A stretch of 64,000 nucleotides of DNA from an uncultured Porphyromonadaceae bacterium (GCA_947175425.1 CAMWMR010000005.1:1-64000); one strand, 5' to 3'; shown: positions 8,980-18,342, numbered from the stretch's first letter. The notes: generated from the letters alone by a model not told the origin. Numbers and translations: made by a program.

Positions 8980-11900
8980 TTAGAAAGTGATGTTGAAACC
9001 TACGTTCCATACACGGGCCTGAGGATAAACACCGTAGTCAATACCGAGCGATGTGCCGCCGGAGGAGATTTCGGGGTCGAAGCCATGATACTTTGTCCAT
9101 GTGAGCAAGTTTTCACCGGAAACGTAAACGCGGAAGTTTTCCACAGCAACCTTGCGTGTTATGTTCTGAGGCAAAGTGTAGCTTATCATCAGGTTTTTGA
9201 GACGGCAATAGGCGCCATCGTGGAGATAAAGGTCGGATGATACCCAGTTACGGTTATCGGCGCGTACAAATCGAGGTATGCGGTTGGATGTTCCTTCACC
9301 GGTCCAGCGGTCGAGCATCCATGTGGGAAGATTGGATTCGAGGGCGTCGGTACGGCGTGTTGCATCAAAAATTTTGTTGCCCCATACACCCTGGAACATG
9401 GCGTTCACAGCAATACCTTTCCATTCAACGCCAAGATTGAAACCGTAGGTCCAGTCGGGCATACCTTTTCCAAGCATTGTGCGGTCGTTATCGGTAAGAG
9501 CGTTGTCACCGTCTATGTCAACAAAGCGAACATCGCCGGGAACTGCATCGTTAAAATAACCGCCTGAGTATTTTGCATTATATTCATCGGCTTCGGCCTG
9601 GTTCTGAATAATACCGTCGGTAACAAAGCCATAGAAGAAGGGGAAAGGCAAACCGTTCTCGGCACGTGTGATTGTACCAATGCCCTGTGCGGAATCTTTG
9701 TTTTCGTAACCTTCTTCGTTACCGTATTCAATGAGTTTGTTCTTAAGATATGTAAGGTTACCTCCCACGTTGACGTTGAAATCGCCGAAACGACGTGTGA
9801 AGTTCAGTTCAATTTCAACACCGCGGTTATCCATAATACCCACATTGCCTACAGGTACTGATTCGCCTACGTATGCAGGCACGCTCATGCTCATAAGCAT
9901 GCCGGTTGTGCGTTTGTTGTAATAGTCGACACTGAAACGGATGGAGTTGTCGAGGAAAGCAAAGTCAAGGCCGACGTCGGTCTGAGTCGATTCTTCCCAT
10001 TTAAGATTTTTGTTTGGGAGAATGGATGCCTTAACACCGTTGACAACGCTTTCGTTTGCACCGAAAATAGCATTGTTGCCTGTTGCAGCCAAGGCAAGAT
10101 AAAGGAAATTGCCTATGTTTTCGTTACCGTTTTTACCCCACGAGAAACGCACTTTTGTAGAGTTCCACCAAGTAGGACGGCTTTCGAGGAATTTTTCGTT
10201 TGTGGGATTCCAGCCTACCGAGAAGGAGGGGAATGTCGCCCAGTGATTGTTCGAACCGAAGCGGCTGGAACCGTCGCGGCGTACTGTTCCCTGGAACATA
10301 TAGCGGGAGTCGTAATCATATCCTACTCGGGCGAATAACGAAGCAAGACGGGATTCATCGAAAGGAGCGCCGCTGACTGTCATGTCGCCGTCGGCTGCAA
10401 GACCGGTGGAAGCGTCGATATAAGGACGGTTGGCAGAAATTACATTGTTACGCGAACCCGATAGGTAGGAGCCACGCGAAGCCTTTGCCGACTGACCCAC
10501 AAGTGCACTAACATGGTGAAGACCGAAATCCTTGTCCCAGCTCAGAGTGTTTTCAAGCTGCCATACAGTGCTTTGCGATTTGGACGAACCTGCGCTTGTA
10601 AAAGTGTTTGCCTCGCCCTGACGGTTATACTTGAGAGGATTGTACCAGTCGCTGCCATAGAAGCTGAGGTCGGCGCCGTAGCTTATGCGATATTTGATGT
10701 TATCCCATATTTGAAGTTCACCGATGAAGTTGCCCACGAACTTGTGGCTCCAGCCGGTGCTTCCGGGACGCGACATTTCCAAAAGCGGGTTAATCATTTC
10801 GCGGTAATTACCGAACGCTTCGGGGATAAGGTACAGACGGCCGTCGGCTGCATATTCGGGAACATAAGTCGAACTGTTGGCGTAATAGTTGAGCTGATAG
10901 TCGGCATCGGCGCCTTCGGCATAAGGTGTCAGCATAGGCGAAAGTGCCAGTGCGGAACCGAGAGGAGAGGTAAAAGTGGAGTTGGTGGTTATGCCACGGC
11001 TTTTAATGCGTGCATATGAAGCATTTACCGAAACAGTAAATTTATTGAGATAGCTGCGGCTCTTGCTTTCGTCGAAAACTGTATATGAGTTATTGGCACG
11101 AAGTGTGAGACGCTCGTAGTTGGAGCGGTCGTAGTTACCGCCTACAATACCGTCCTGGGTATAGTAGCCGAGCGAGAGGAAGTAGTTAGTCTTTTCGGTT
11201 GCGCCGCTCACGCTTACCTGATGGTTCATTACGGGAGCGTTGTCGTTGAAAATGGCGTCCTGCCAGTCGAAACCCTTTCCATAGGAGTAGGGGTCGGCAT
11301 AAATTATACCCGAACCGGCGTTGAGAGAGCCTTCGTTCATAAGAACGGCATAGGTGGTGGCATCCAGAACATCGCGATGTTTCCATGCCGACTGCCAGCC
11401 GTAGGAGAAATCGTAGGTGATTTTGGTTTTTCCAAGAGCGCCACTTTTGGTTGTTACAAGTATAACGCCGTTTGCAGCACGCGCGCCGTATACCGCACCC
11501 GATGCAGCATCCTTAAGAACTTCGATTGATTTGATATCGGAAGGATTAAGGTAGTCGAGACCGCCTTCGATAGGCATGCCGTCAACAATATACAGAGGTT
11601 CGGAATTGTTGACAGTACCTATACCGCGAACACGCACACGGGCGGCCTCGCCGGGTTGACCGGAGGCCGATGTTACTGTCACGCCGGAGGTGAGACCTTT
11701 AAGAGCGTTGTCCATTCGCACAGGCGCTGTAACAGCAAGTTTGTCCTCGCCAACGCTGGAAATTGCGGCTGTGACAACACTCTTTTTCTGAGTACCGTAG
11801 CCGATTACAACAACATCGTCGAGCATTGCTGCGTCCTCATCCATCATAATGGTAAGGCCGGTGCTGTTCGGGCCGGCAACAAAAGTGTGCTCTTTGCAAC

Positions 11901-12126
11901 CGACATAACTCACAACTATTGTGGCTCCTTCGGGAACCGAGAGAGTAAACTCACCGTCGATATTGGTTATAGCACCTTGATTGACTGTGCCCTGCACTTT
12001 GACACTCGCACCAATGAGCGGGTCGCCGTCGCTGCGGTTGATAACTGTTCCGCTAACAGTGACATCTTTAGCATACGTGCAAAGACACACCATTAAAGCG
12101 AAGAAAAAACATAAAAATTTTTTCAT
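8980..12126 (-). CDS. susC: SusC/RagA family TonB-linked outer-membrane transporter
   Basis: The 1048-residue product is a full-length SusC-type TonB-dependent transporter that imports oligosaccharides through the outer membrane. It has a signal peptide (about 1-19), a carboxypeptidase-regulatory-like beta-sandwich (about 22-105), a TonB-box/plug region (starting about VVIGYGTQKK, 107 onward; SAASGAVYGARAANGV-like plug motif near 210-220), and a long beta-barrel ending in the aromatic residue F expected for BAM-dependent insertion (NVGFNITF). It is the second gene of the operon, 26 bases after the GH16 gene, and pairs with the downstream SusD. Confidence 0.96.
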   Translation of the reverse strand: MKKFLCFFFALMVCLCTYAKDVTVSGTVINRSDGDPLIGASVKVQGTVNQGAITNIDGEFTLSVPEGATIVVSYVGCKEHTFVAGPNSTGLTIMMDEDAAMLDDVVVIGYGTQKKSVVTAAISSVGEDKLAVTAPVRMDNALKGLTSGVTVTSASGQPGEAARVRVRGIGTVNNSEPLYIVDGMPIEGGLDYLNPSDIKSIEVLKDAASGAVYGARAANGVILVTTKSGALGKTKITYDFSYGWQSAWKHRDVLDATTYAVLMNEGSLNAGSGIIYADPYSYGKGFDWQDAIFNDNAPVMNHQVSVSGATEKTNYFLSLGYYTQDGIVGGNYDRSNYERLTLRANNSYTVFDESKSRSYLNKFTVSVNASYARIKSRGITTNSTFTSPLGSALALSPMLTPYAEGADADYQLNYYANSSTYVPEYAADGRLYLIPEAFGNYREMINPLLEMSRPGSTGWSHKFVGNFIGELQIWDNIKYRISYGADLSFYGSDWYNPLKYNRQGEANTFTSAGSSKSQSTVWQLENTLSWDKDFGLHHVSALVGQSAKASRGSYLSGSRNNVISANRPYIDASTGLAADGDMTVSGAPFDESRLASLFARVGYDYDSRYMFQGTVRRDGSSRFGSNNHWATFPSFSVGWNPTNEKFLESRPTWWNSTKVRFSWGKNGNENIGNFLYLALAATGNNAIFGANESVVNGVKASILPNKNLKWEESTQTDVGLDFAFLDNSIRFSVDYYNKRTTGMLMSMSVPAYVGESVPVGNVGIMDNRGVEIELNFTRRFGDFNVNVGGNLTYLKNKLIEYGNEEGYENKDSAQGIGTITRAENGLPFPFFYGFVTDGIIQNQAEADEYNAKYSGGYFNDAVPGDVRFVDIDGDNALTDNDRTMLGKGMPDWTYGFNLGVEWKGIAVNAMFQGVWGNKIFDATRRTDALESNLPTWMLDRWTGEGTSNRIPRFVRADNRNWVSSDLYLHDGAYCRLKNLMISYTLPQNITRKVAVENFRVYVSGENLLTWTKYHGFDPEISSGGTSLGIDYGVYPQARVWNVGFNITF

Positions 12127-12152
12127 AGTAACGTGATTTATGATTAGGTTAA

Positions 12153-13523
12153 TTATTTTTGGAAGATACGAACGTAATCTATTTCATAAACCGCCGGGAG
12201 TGCGCTTTCGTCAACTCCGCTCATTCCGCCCCACGAGCCTCCCCAGGCGAGATTAAGAATGGGGTGAAAGGGCTTGTTAAACGGCCATGTGTTTTCATCG
12301 TTTTTATTATCGTTTGCAAAATAGAACAGCTCCTGCCCGTCGACATAGGTACGTATAAAATCGGGAGTCCATTCCAACGCGTAAACATGGAATTCATCCT
12401 CGGCGCCGGCAGTAAAGCGTTCTGTGGTTTTCTGTGTTCCTATAACATGATTATAGGCTGTGCAGTGAATGGACGAGGATGTGTAATTTGGATTCACTCC
12501 CACTTCCTCCATAATATCTATTTCGCCGCAATGAGGCCAGTTGCCGCCGTCGGCAGGCATCATCCAGAATGCCGGCCATGTTCCTTTGCCTTTGGGAAGT
12601 TTGAGTCGTGCCTCAAAATAACCGTAAAGGAAAAGCTCCTTGGTATTAAGGCGTGCGGAGAGTACTTCGTTGCCAACCTTGGCAGCTGTTATGCTTAATA
12701 TTCCGTTGGCTATCTGCGCGGTTTTCACGCCGTTGGCTTCTCCTGCAACATAACGTTGCAACTCGTTGTTCACATACCCTGCCGGCCAGATATCGTAGTA
12801 CCATTTATCGGTATCGGGCATGCTGCCGTCGACAGTATTGAATTCATCGTTCCACACCAATGAATAGCCTTCGGGAGTTGCTATGACATCGGTATACTGT
12901 ACAAGTTTAACCGTCAACGGTTTGGCACCGCCTTCTATGGTAATTTGCGCCGCACGCTCTGAACCGCTTGTGTTAGCCTCACACTCTACTGTCATTACAG
13001 TTTCTCCGGCCTCTCCGGCTGCAGGGGCGAGCTTGCACCAGCTGTCGGATACAGCGGCCGACCATGCCACATTGGAAGTGACTGTCAGCGAGAACTTCGC
13101 TGCCTCGGAACCTGCATTAAGACTCGTTTTATCCACGCTTATTATTGCGGGTGCCGACTGCACTACATTAATATTCTTTACATACTCGCCGCTTTTAATT
13201 ACAAGCAAAGCATTGCGTGTTTCAAATTCCTTGCTTTCTCCTACTGTAACTTTTACATCGGTTGCCGTTCCTTTAAGACCGCCCCCGGGAAAAACTTTAA
13301 CCCAATCGGCTTCGGAGCGCAGACTCCAGTCGGCATTGGAAGTGACAGTAACGGTTTGTTCCCCGCCGGCTGCATCAAACATAAGCGACTCCGGGGTTAC
13401 GTTTATTTCAGTAACTGTTTTAATCTGCTCTTCATTCGATGATTTATCCGAGCAGGAACAAAGCACCGCTCCGAATAAAACGGGTGTGGCTACTGCTAAT
13501 ATTCCACATAAATTGTGATTCAT
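12153..13523 (-). CDS. GH16 endo-beta-glucanase lipoprotein with two BACON domains
   Basis: I chose the ATG at 13523 because it gives a clean lipoprotein signal (Cys about 24, LCSC); the reading frame stays open for 22 further codons upstream. The 456-residue product then has two BACON-type beta-sandwich domains (about 41-125 and 126-210), which usually act as spacers or glycan/mucin contacts, and a GH16 catalytic domain (about 218-456) with the active-site motif GEIDIMEEVG (nucleophile Glu about 334, acid/base Glu about 339). Family 16 enzymes of this kind are laminarinases or lichenases. As a surface lipoprotein encoded first in the operon it probably makes the initial endo-cleavage of beta-1,3- or mixed-linkage glucan before SusCD uptake. 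Confidence 0.92.
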   Translation of the reverse strand: MNHNLCGILAVATPVLFGAVLCSCSDKSSNEEQIKTVTEINVTPESLMFDAAGGEQTVTVTSNADWSLRSEADWVKVFPGGGLKGTATDVKVTVGESKEFETRNALLVIKSGEYVKNINVVQSAPAIISVDKTSLNAGSEAAKFSLTVTSNVAWSAAVSDSWCKLAPAAGEAGETVMTVECEANTSGSERAAQITIEGGAKPLTVKLVQYTDVIATPEGYSLVWNDEFNTVDGSMPDTDKWYYDIWPAGYVNNELQRYVAGEANGVKTAQIANGILSITAAKVGNEVLSARLNTKELFLYGYFEARLKLPKGKGTWPAFWMMPADGGNWPHCGEIDIMEEVGVNPNYTSSSIHCTAYNHVIGTQKTTERFTAGAEDEFHVYALEWTPDFIRTYVDGQELFYFANDNKNDENTWPFNKPFHPILNLAWGGSWGGMSGVDESALPAVYEIDYVRIFQK

Positions 13524-13584
13524 GGTTTTGGTTATTTCAAGGTTAAGGTTATGCAGATACGGGAACTTTACGCTCCCGTGAGAA

Positions 13585-13600
13585 AGCATTGCAAAATTAT
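13585..13600 (-). promoter_or_regulatory. Probable promoter for the beta-glucan operon
   Basis: TAATTTTG (minus strand, 13599-13592) matches the Bacteroidetes -7 consensus TAnnTTTG and lies about 60 bases ahead of the GH16 start, in the 211-base gap behind the regulator gene. A good -33 TTTG at the usual spacing is missing (the nearest TTTG-like T-rich stretch is only 11-15 bases away), as might be expected for an activator-dependent promoter. Confidence 0.4.
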
Positions 13601-13651
13601 AATGACTCTACAAACAAAAAAACAGCGAGTAACAGCAATAAGTAAACTCCG

Positions 13652-13670
13652 TTCAATGCAACTTATTGAA
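13652..13670. promoter_or_regulatory. Inverted repeat in the operon control region
   Basis: TTCAAT (13652-13657) and ATTGAA (13665-13670) flank seven bases. The site lies about 55-75 bases upstream of the predicted -7 box, where an activator could bind. The arms are short, so chance is possible. Confidence 0.25.
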
Positions 13671-13734
13671 TTTCAATACTAGTTAAGCGGAATAGAGTAA
13701 GTTTTATGTATAAATATTTAAGGGTGTAAGGAAG

Positions 13735-15444
13735 CTATTTCTGGTATTTTCCGAGCGATTTCACGGTATCGGCAAAGGTATCTTTAGCCACAACAGCTTT
13801 GTTGCGTGTTCTTAGCCTGTAGTTATATACGGTTTGAGGAGAACAGTGCAAAAGCGACGCAATTTTTACCGAGTCGTTAATACCGAGCCGAACAAGAGCG
13901 TATATGCGAAGTTCCGTGTTCAGCTCGCCGGGCTTAACCGAGATTCGCGCATCGGGACGCAACAGCTCGTTGAAGTCCTTCACAAAATCGGGATAGATAT
14001 TCAAAAACAGAGTATCGAAATTTTTATAAAACTCCTTAAGCTCTATATCGGCAAAAGCGGGGTCGGCGACAATATCGCGCAATTGCCCCCATGAATTGGA
14101 GCGAACCAGACGTGCTACCGATTTGCGGAATTCCTCCAGCCTGTCCATATACGACGAGCACAACGCAAATGTTGCGCCTATACACTCCTCCTTCACATAG
14201 TTTGCTTCGTTAAGGTCATCGTTGATGTGGCGGATTTCTTCGTTGGCGGCTTTGAGCTCATGCATTATGCTCTCCTGGCTTTCTTTCGTCTGCGATAATT
14301 CCTTGATGTTGGCGTTAAGCCGGTTGTTGGAATCCTCGAGCTGTCGGCGCGATTTGGAAAGCTTCATGCTCCTGTTCACAACAACACAGGTAAGAAGCAC
14401 TAACAGAACAATAAAGAGGCACAACACACGCAACGATATTGTGAGACGGTGTCCCGTACTGCACAATTCGTTAACATACAGTTTGTGCACCTCGGCCTCG
14501 GTGCGGGCCAACGAAGCTGCACGAACACGGTTGGGGAGATTCAGCGCCTGTTGCTGACAATAGTTGATATAGGTATAGGCTCGGTCGATATCTCCTCGTT
14601 TTGTAAGAATATCGGCAAGCTCTTCAAGCGAAGCTATATCGCGGTTTGAAGTCGCAACATCTATAGAACCGGAAATTGCAAGATAACGGATTTGTTCATC
14701 CACATTTCCCTTGTCGCCGTAAAGGCGTGCAAGCACATATGCATTTATGGCATCAAGCCGGCTGTCCTTTGAGGAATTGTCAACAACAAGTTTAAGATCA
14801 TCTATTATGTGATCCGTATTCACGGGATTATCGTAGTGCGAGGAGCCTTTATGCCACAGATACTCGGGATTCTCCTCTCCTACAAGATTGAATGTGGAAT
14901 CCTGATAGGCATGACTGAGTTCATCGTAGTTTCTATGTCCTTCCAGCCTGTGGCCTGAAAGCTGACTTAGATGGGAGTACAGATATGCGCGCTGAGCATA
15001 ATAATCCCCTACCCCGTCGTTCGAAAGTTTTGAAACATCAACATCGGCAAGCTCATCCTCTGCATCTTTGAGCAGCCCCATTACCGACAAAATGAAAGCC
15101 CGCTTTATTTTCCATTCGTTTTCCCATTCGGGATTTTGAGCCATTCGGGCAATTGCAATATTCTCTTTCACATAATGCATTGCGGAATCGGCATCGAACA
15201 CAAAATACTCGTCATATAACGAACGGTTGTGCCAATATCGTTCTTCCAGGCTGCGCTTGTTCTTTCCCTGGCGCTTGAGTTCGGATATACGTGCCAGTTT
15301 TTGTCGTGTATACACATCCTCAAGAGAAATTATCGAATCCAGCCGGCAAAGGGCATCCTCCACCGAACAATTCTGTGCGGCGCCATGCAGGGCGGTAAAC
15401 AATAAGATAAAAAAGAATATGCAGATTCGTGGTGAATTACTCAT
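13735..15444 (-). CDS. SusR-like membrane-spanning transcription regulator (TPR, coiled coil, HTH)
   Basis: The 569-residue product has a signal peptide (about 1-23), a periplasmic all-alpha region of TPR-like repeats (about 30-325), one transmembrane helix (about 336-356), a cytoplasmic coiled coil (about 362-415), and a C-terminal helix-turn-helix of the LuxR/SARP kind (about 520-550, GINDSVKIASLL-SPQTVYNYR). This layout matches the Bacteroidetes family annotated DUF6377 and the inner-membrane SusR-type regulators that sense oligosaccharides in the periplasm and activate the adjacent locus. It is co-oriented with and directly upstream of the GH16 operon, which makes that operon its likely target. 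Ligand and DNA site are unknown. Confidence 0.75.
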   Translation of the reverse strand: MSNSPRICIFFFILLFTALHGAAQNCSVEDALCRLDSIISLEDVYTRQKLARISELKRQGKNKRSLEERYWHNRSLYDEYFVFDADSAMHYVKENIAIARMAQNPEWENEWKIKRAFILSVMGLLKDAEDELADVDVSKLSNDGVGDYYAQRAYLYSHLSQLSGHRLEGHRNYDELSHAYQDSTFNLVGEENPEYLWHKGSSHYDNPVNTDHIIDDLKLVVDNSSKDSRLDAINAYVLARLYGDKGNVDEQIRYLAISGSIDVATSNRDIASLEELADILTKRGDIDRAYTYINYCQQQALNLPNRVRAASLARTEAEVHKLYVNELCSTGHRLTISLRVLCLFIVLLVLLTCVVVNRSMKLSKSRRQLEDSNNRLNANIKELSQTKESQESIMHELKAANEEIRHINDDLNEANYVKEECIGATFALCSSYMDRLEEFRKSVARLVRSNSWGQLRDIVADPAFADIELKEFYKNFDTLFLNIYPDFVKDFNELLRPDARISVKPGELNTELRIYALVRLGINDSVKIASLLHCSPQTVYNYRLRTRNKAVVAKDTFADTVKSLGKYQK

Positions 15445-15499
15445 CAGGTATAAATTTCGGGGTTATCAAGCACGCGCGTCAGCGCATCTTTAATGGTAG

Positions 15500-15514
15500 A
15501 GATGTGCAAAGATA
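15500..15514 (-). promoter_or_regulatory. Probable promoter of the SusR-like gene
   Basis: TATCTTTG (minus strand, 15514-15507) fits TAnnTTTG and lies 63 bases before the start codon. A CAAA (TTTG on the minus strand) at 15539-15542 is a possible -33 box, but the 24-base spacing is longer than the usual 19-20. Confidence 0.45.
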
Positions 15515-15561
15515 ATTGAAATTTTACATTAAGTAATACAAATTCACATTTTTAACAAGTG

Positions 15562-16122
15562 TTACTGCATATAATCAAGTTCCTCTTTCAACTGAACGGC
15601 AAGCCGTCGTGCACCATCATCGTCCGACAACGACAAAACCGCTTCGGCAACCTTTCGCGCTTCGGCAGGATATTGCATGTAAAAATTGAACGCCAGCCTC
15701 ACACCCGTATATTTTAAAAGAGTTGAATTATTCTCTGCCACCAGTTCTTTTGCCATTTTTACGGCAAAAGGCATGTGACGCAAAAGGCGATGACACAAAA
15801 CATCGGCCACTTCGGCACAAGGAACCGATTCCACCCAGCGCCGGGCGTCGCACTCGGCAAATGTCTCGCGCGGCATTATCATAGGCGCCAACAGCATGCT
15901 CTCGCGCGTGGAAGTATTGGCCCACAAAGCCTCGGCAAGTTCGGACGAGAAACCGGTTTGGGCAGCAATGTCAACTATCTGCGGAAGATTAAGCCCGAAA
16001 ATAATGCGGAAAGGAGAACCGGCACTGCGGTAAGTATCAGCAATAATACCGTTTCGCATAGCAAAAAAACGGCGTTTTACCGTTTGCATGGGATTATAAG
16101 TATTGGAGTCAACAATTTCCAT
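15562..16122 (-). CDS. AlkD-like HEAT-repeat protein
   Basis: A soluble all-alpha protein of 186 residues without signal peptide or membrane segment. Segments such as LAEALWANTSTRESMLLAPMIM and the repeated helical pairs resemble the HEAT-like fold of AlkD-type DNA alkylation repair proteins, but it is shorter than canonical AlkD and I cannot confirm the catalytic residues. The first in-frame ATG is used; a second ATG 11 codons in (16089) is possible. It is divergent from clpP, with promoters facing away in the 151-base gap. Function is therefore a family-level guess: DNA repair or another HEAT-scaffold role. Confidence 0.55.
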   Translation of the reverse strand: MEIVDSNTYNPMQTVKRRFFAMRNGIIADTYRSAGSPFRIIFGLNLPQIVDIAAQTGFSSELAEALWANTSTRESMLLAPMIMPRETFAECDARRWVESVPCAEVADVLCHRLLRHMPFAVKMAKELVAENNSTLLKYTGVRLAFNFYMQYPAEARKVAEAVLSLSDDDGARRLAVQLKEELDYMQ

Positions 16123-16138
16123 TGGCTTAGGTGTTATA

Positions 16139-16153
16139 TGTAGTACAAAGTTA
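16139..16153 (-). promoter_or_regulatory. Promoter of the AlkD-like gene
   Basis: TAACTTTG (minus strand, 16153-16146) is a perfect match to TAnnTTTG, and CAAA at 16177-16180 gives TTTG on the minus strand 23 bases upstream. The predicted transcript would have a leader of fewer than 20 bases. Confidence 0.5.
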
Positions 16154-16193
16154 CATCAACTTTTGTATTTTTTTGCCAAATGCTGCCGAATAA

Positions 16194-16225
16194 TTTGTAG
16201 CATACAGAATTTTTGCTTAATTTTG
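16194..16225 (+). promoter_or_regulatory. clpP promoter
   Basis: TTTG (16194-16197), a 20-base spacer and TAATTTTG (16218-16225) match the Bacteroidetes housekeeping promoter. The start codon of clpP is 48 bases downstream of the -7 box. Confidence 0.75.
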
Positions 16226-16273
16226 AAGAAGAAAAACGGTGCCGCAGATGTGCACCAAGCATTACATTTGAAA

Positions 16274-16969
16274 ATGACTAACAACGATTTCCGCAACTTC
16301 GCCGTTCATCACCTGAATATGAACGGCCTCGCACTGGACCAGTACTCTGCCTTGACATCCAAGGCAGCCTCTCCCGTAGCTTCCTACATCAACCCCACAA
16401 TTATTGAGGAACGTACGCTCAATGTAGCGCAGATGGACGTTTTTTCGCGTCTGATGATGGACCGTGTTATTTTCCTCGGAACAGAAGTTAACGATTACAC
16501 CGCAAACGTTATCCAGGCTCAGCTCCTTTATTTGGACAGCACCGACCCCGGCAAGGATATTTCCATTTACATCAACTCTCCCGGCGGCTCGGTATACGCA
16601 GGCCTCGGCATTTACGACACAATGCAGTATGTGAACTCCGATGTAGCCACTCTCTGCACCGGTATGGCAGCTTCCATGGCAGCCGTTCTGCTGGTGTCGG
16701 GCGAGAAAGGCAAGCGTTTTGCTTTGCGTCATTCCCGCGTGATGATTCACCAGCCCATGGGCGGCGCTCAGGGACAAGCTTCCGACATTGAAATTACAGC
16801 ACGCGAAATCAAGAAACTCAAAGCCGAACTGTACAACATCATTTCGGAGCACTCCGGACAGCCTTTCGACAAAGTGGAACGCGATTCCGACCGCGACTAC
16901 TGGATGACTTCGGAAGAAGCCCTCGCCTACGGAATGATCGACCGCATTCTTGTAAAAGCCAACAAATAA
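16274..16969 (+). CDS. clpP: ATP-dependent Clp protease proteolytic subunit
   Basis: ClpP forms the tetradecameric serine-protease barrel that degrades proteins unfolded by ClpX. The ATG at 16274 is chosen because MTNNDFRNFAVHHLNMNG aligns with the usual Bacteroidetes ClpP start and because the predicted promoter lies between it and the upstream in-frame ATG. In the 231-residue product the catalytic Ser is in GMAASMAAV, the His in VMIHQPMGGAQG and the Asp in the following helix region. The axial MMDRVIFLG and YINSPGGSVYAGL strands are intact. clpX follows after 19 bases, so protease and unfoldase are co-expressed. Confidence 0.97.
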   Translation: MTNNDFRNFAVHHLNMNGLALDQYSALTSKAASPVASYINPTIIEERTLNVAQMDVFSRLMMDRVIFLGTEVNDYTANVIQAQLLYLDSTDPGKDISIYINSPGGSVYAGLGIYDTMQYVNSDVATLCTGMAASMAAVLLVSGEKGKRFALRHSRVMIHQPMGGAQGQASDIEITAREIKKLKAELYNIISEHSGQPFDKVERDSDRDYWMTSEEALAYGMIDRILVKANK

Positions 16970-16988
16970 GTCACACCTTATATAATAT

Positions 16989-18290
16989 ATGGCCAAAAAG
17001 CGTTTACCCGAACATCACTGCAGTTTTTGCGGACGCACCGAAAACCAAGGCGCTACTATACTTCCCTCCCCGAACGAGGACGCCGGTATATGTATCGACT
17101 GTCTCGAAATGGCGGCCAACATGCTGGGAATGATTCCCGAAGACATGCCGCAGTCCAACGCTACCGCACTCTCTGCACGTGCACATAATCGCTGCGTTAA
17201 CAAAGGTACTATTTCCAATAACGACGAGAGCAAACAAATTCCAAAGCCTGCCGAAATAAAAGAATTTCTGGACCAATACATTGTCGGTCAGGAACAGGCA
17301 AAAAAATATCTCTCGGTAGCAGTATACAATCACTATAAACGATTGGACCAGCCGGCCGATGCCGATGGTGTTGAAATTGAAAAGAGCAACATAATTATGG
17401 TGGGTCCTACCGGCACCGGCAAGACCCTCATAGCCCGCACCATTGCCAAACTGCTCAATGTGCCCTTTACAATTGTGGATGCAACCGTGCTTACTCAGGC
17501 AGGTTACGTGGGCGAGGACATCGAAAGCCTGCTCACACGCCTCTTGCAGGCAGCCGACTACGATGTGAAGCGTGCCGAGCGCGGCATTGTGTTCATTGAT
17601 GAAATTGACAAAATAGCCCGAAAAGGCGACAACCCCTCCATAACCCGCGATGTCGGCGGCGAAGGCGTGCAGCAAGGTTTGCTAAAGCTGCTCGAAGGTT
17701 CGGTTGTTAATGTTCCGCCACAAGGCGGCCGCAAGCACCCCGAACAACCCATGATTGCCGTGGATACCAAAAACATTCTCTTCATCTGCGGCGGAGCTTT
17801 CGAAGGCATCGAACAGGCTATTGCCCACCGCCTTAACTCAAGTTTTGTAGGCTTTTCAACCGCCGAGGGGTCACGACGCATAGAACGCGACCAGTTCATG
17901 CGCCACGTAGCGCCGCAGGATTTGCGTACATTCGGCCTTATTCCCGAAATTATAGGCCGTCTGCCCATACTTACGCACCTTCTGCCTCTCGACCGCGATG
18001 CTTTGCGACAGATTCTCACCGAGCCAAAAAATGCCATAACCCGCCAGTATGTGAAACTTTTCGCCATGGATGGTGTTAAACTCGAATTCGAGCCGGCTGC
18101 TCTCGATTTTATCGTTGACAAAGCAATAGAGTACAAACTCGGCGCACGCGGGCTGCGTTCAATTGTGGAAACAATAATGATGAACGCAATGTACGATATA
18201 CCTTCATCCAAGATAAAAACATTCAATGTAACACCCGAATTCTGCGCACAACAGCTTGAAGCGGCACACTTCGACGCTCAGGCCGTTTAA
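16989..18290 (+). CDS. clpX: ATP-dependent Clp protease ATP-binding subunit
   Basis: The 433-residue AAA+ unfoldase begins with a zinc-binding domain (Cys 11, 14, 35 and 38) that selects adaptors and substrates. The ATPase core has Walker A GPTGTGKT (about 139-146), Walker B VFIDEID (about 201-207), the GYVG pore loop (about 172-175) and the sensor region with FGLIPEIIGRLP. The C-terminal small domain is complete. It is encoded 19 bases after clpP and followed by recQ 52 bases later, an order common in Bacteroidales. Confidence 0.98.
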   Translation: MAKKRLPEHHCSFCGRTENQGATILPSPNEDAGICIDCLEMAANMLGMIPEDMPQSNATALSARAHNRCVNKGTISNNDESKQIPKPAEIKEFLDQYIVGQEQAKKYLSVAVYNHYKRLDQPADADGVEIEKSNIIMVGPTGTGKTLIARTIAKLLNVPFTIVDATVLTQAGYVGEDIESLLTRLLQAADYDVKRAERGIVFIDEIDKIARKGDNPSITRDVGGEGVQQGLLKLLEGSVVNVPPQGGRKHPEQPMIAVDTKNILFICGGAFEGIEQAIAHRLNSSFVGFSTAEGSRRIERDQFMRHVAPQDLRTFGLIPEIIGRLPILTHLLPLDRDALRQILTEPKNAITRQYVKLFAMDGVKLEFEPAALDFIVDKAIEYKLGARGLRSIVETIMMNAMYDIPSSKIKTFNVTPEFCAQQLEAAHFDAQAV

Positions 18291-18342
18291 GCCCCATACA
18301 CTCCGGAACTTCCTCTCACAATAAACCAACGTTACAACAACT

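Noticed and set aside
16262..16996. Minus-strand open frame opposite clpP
   Set aside because: clpP is unmistakable on the plus strand; the antisense frame is a consequence of its codon bias.
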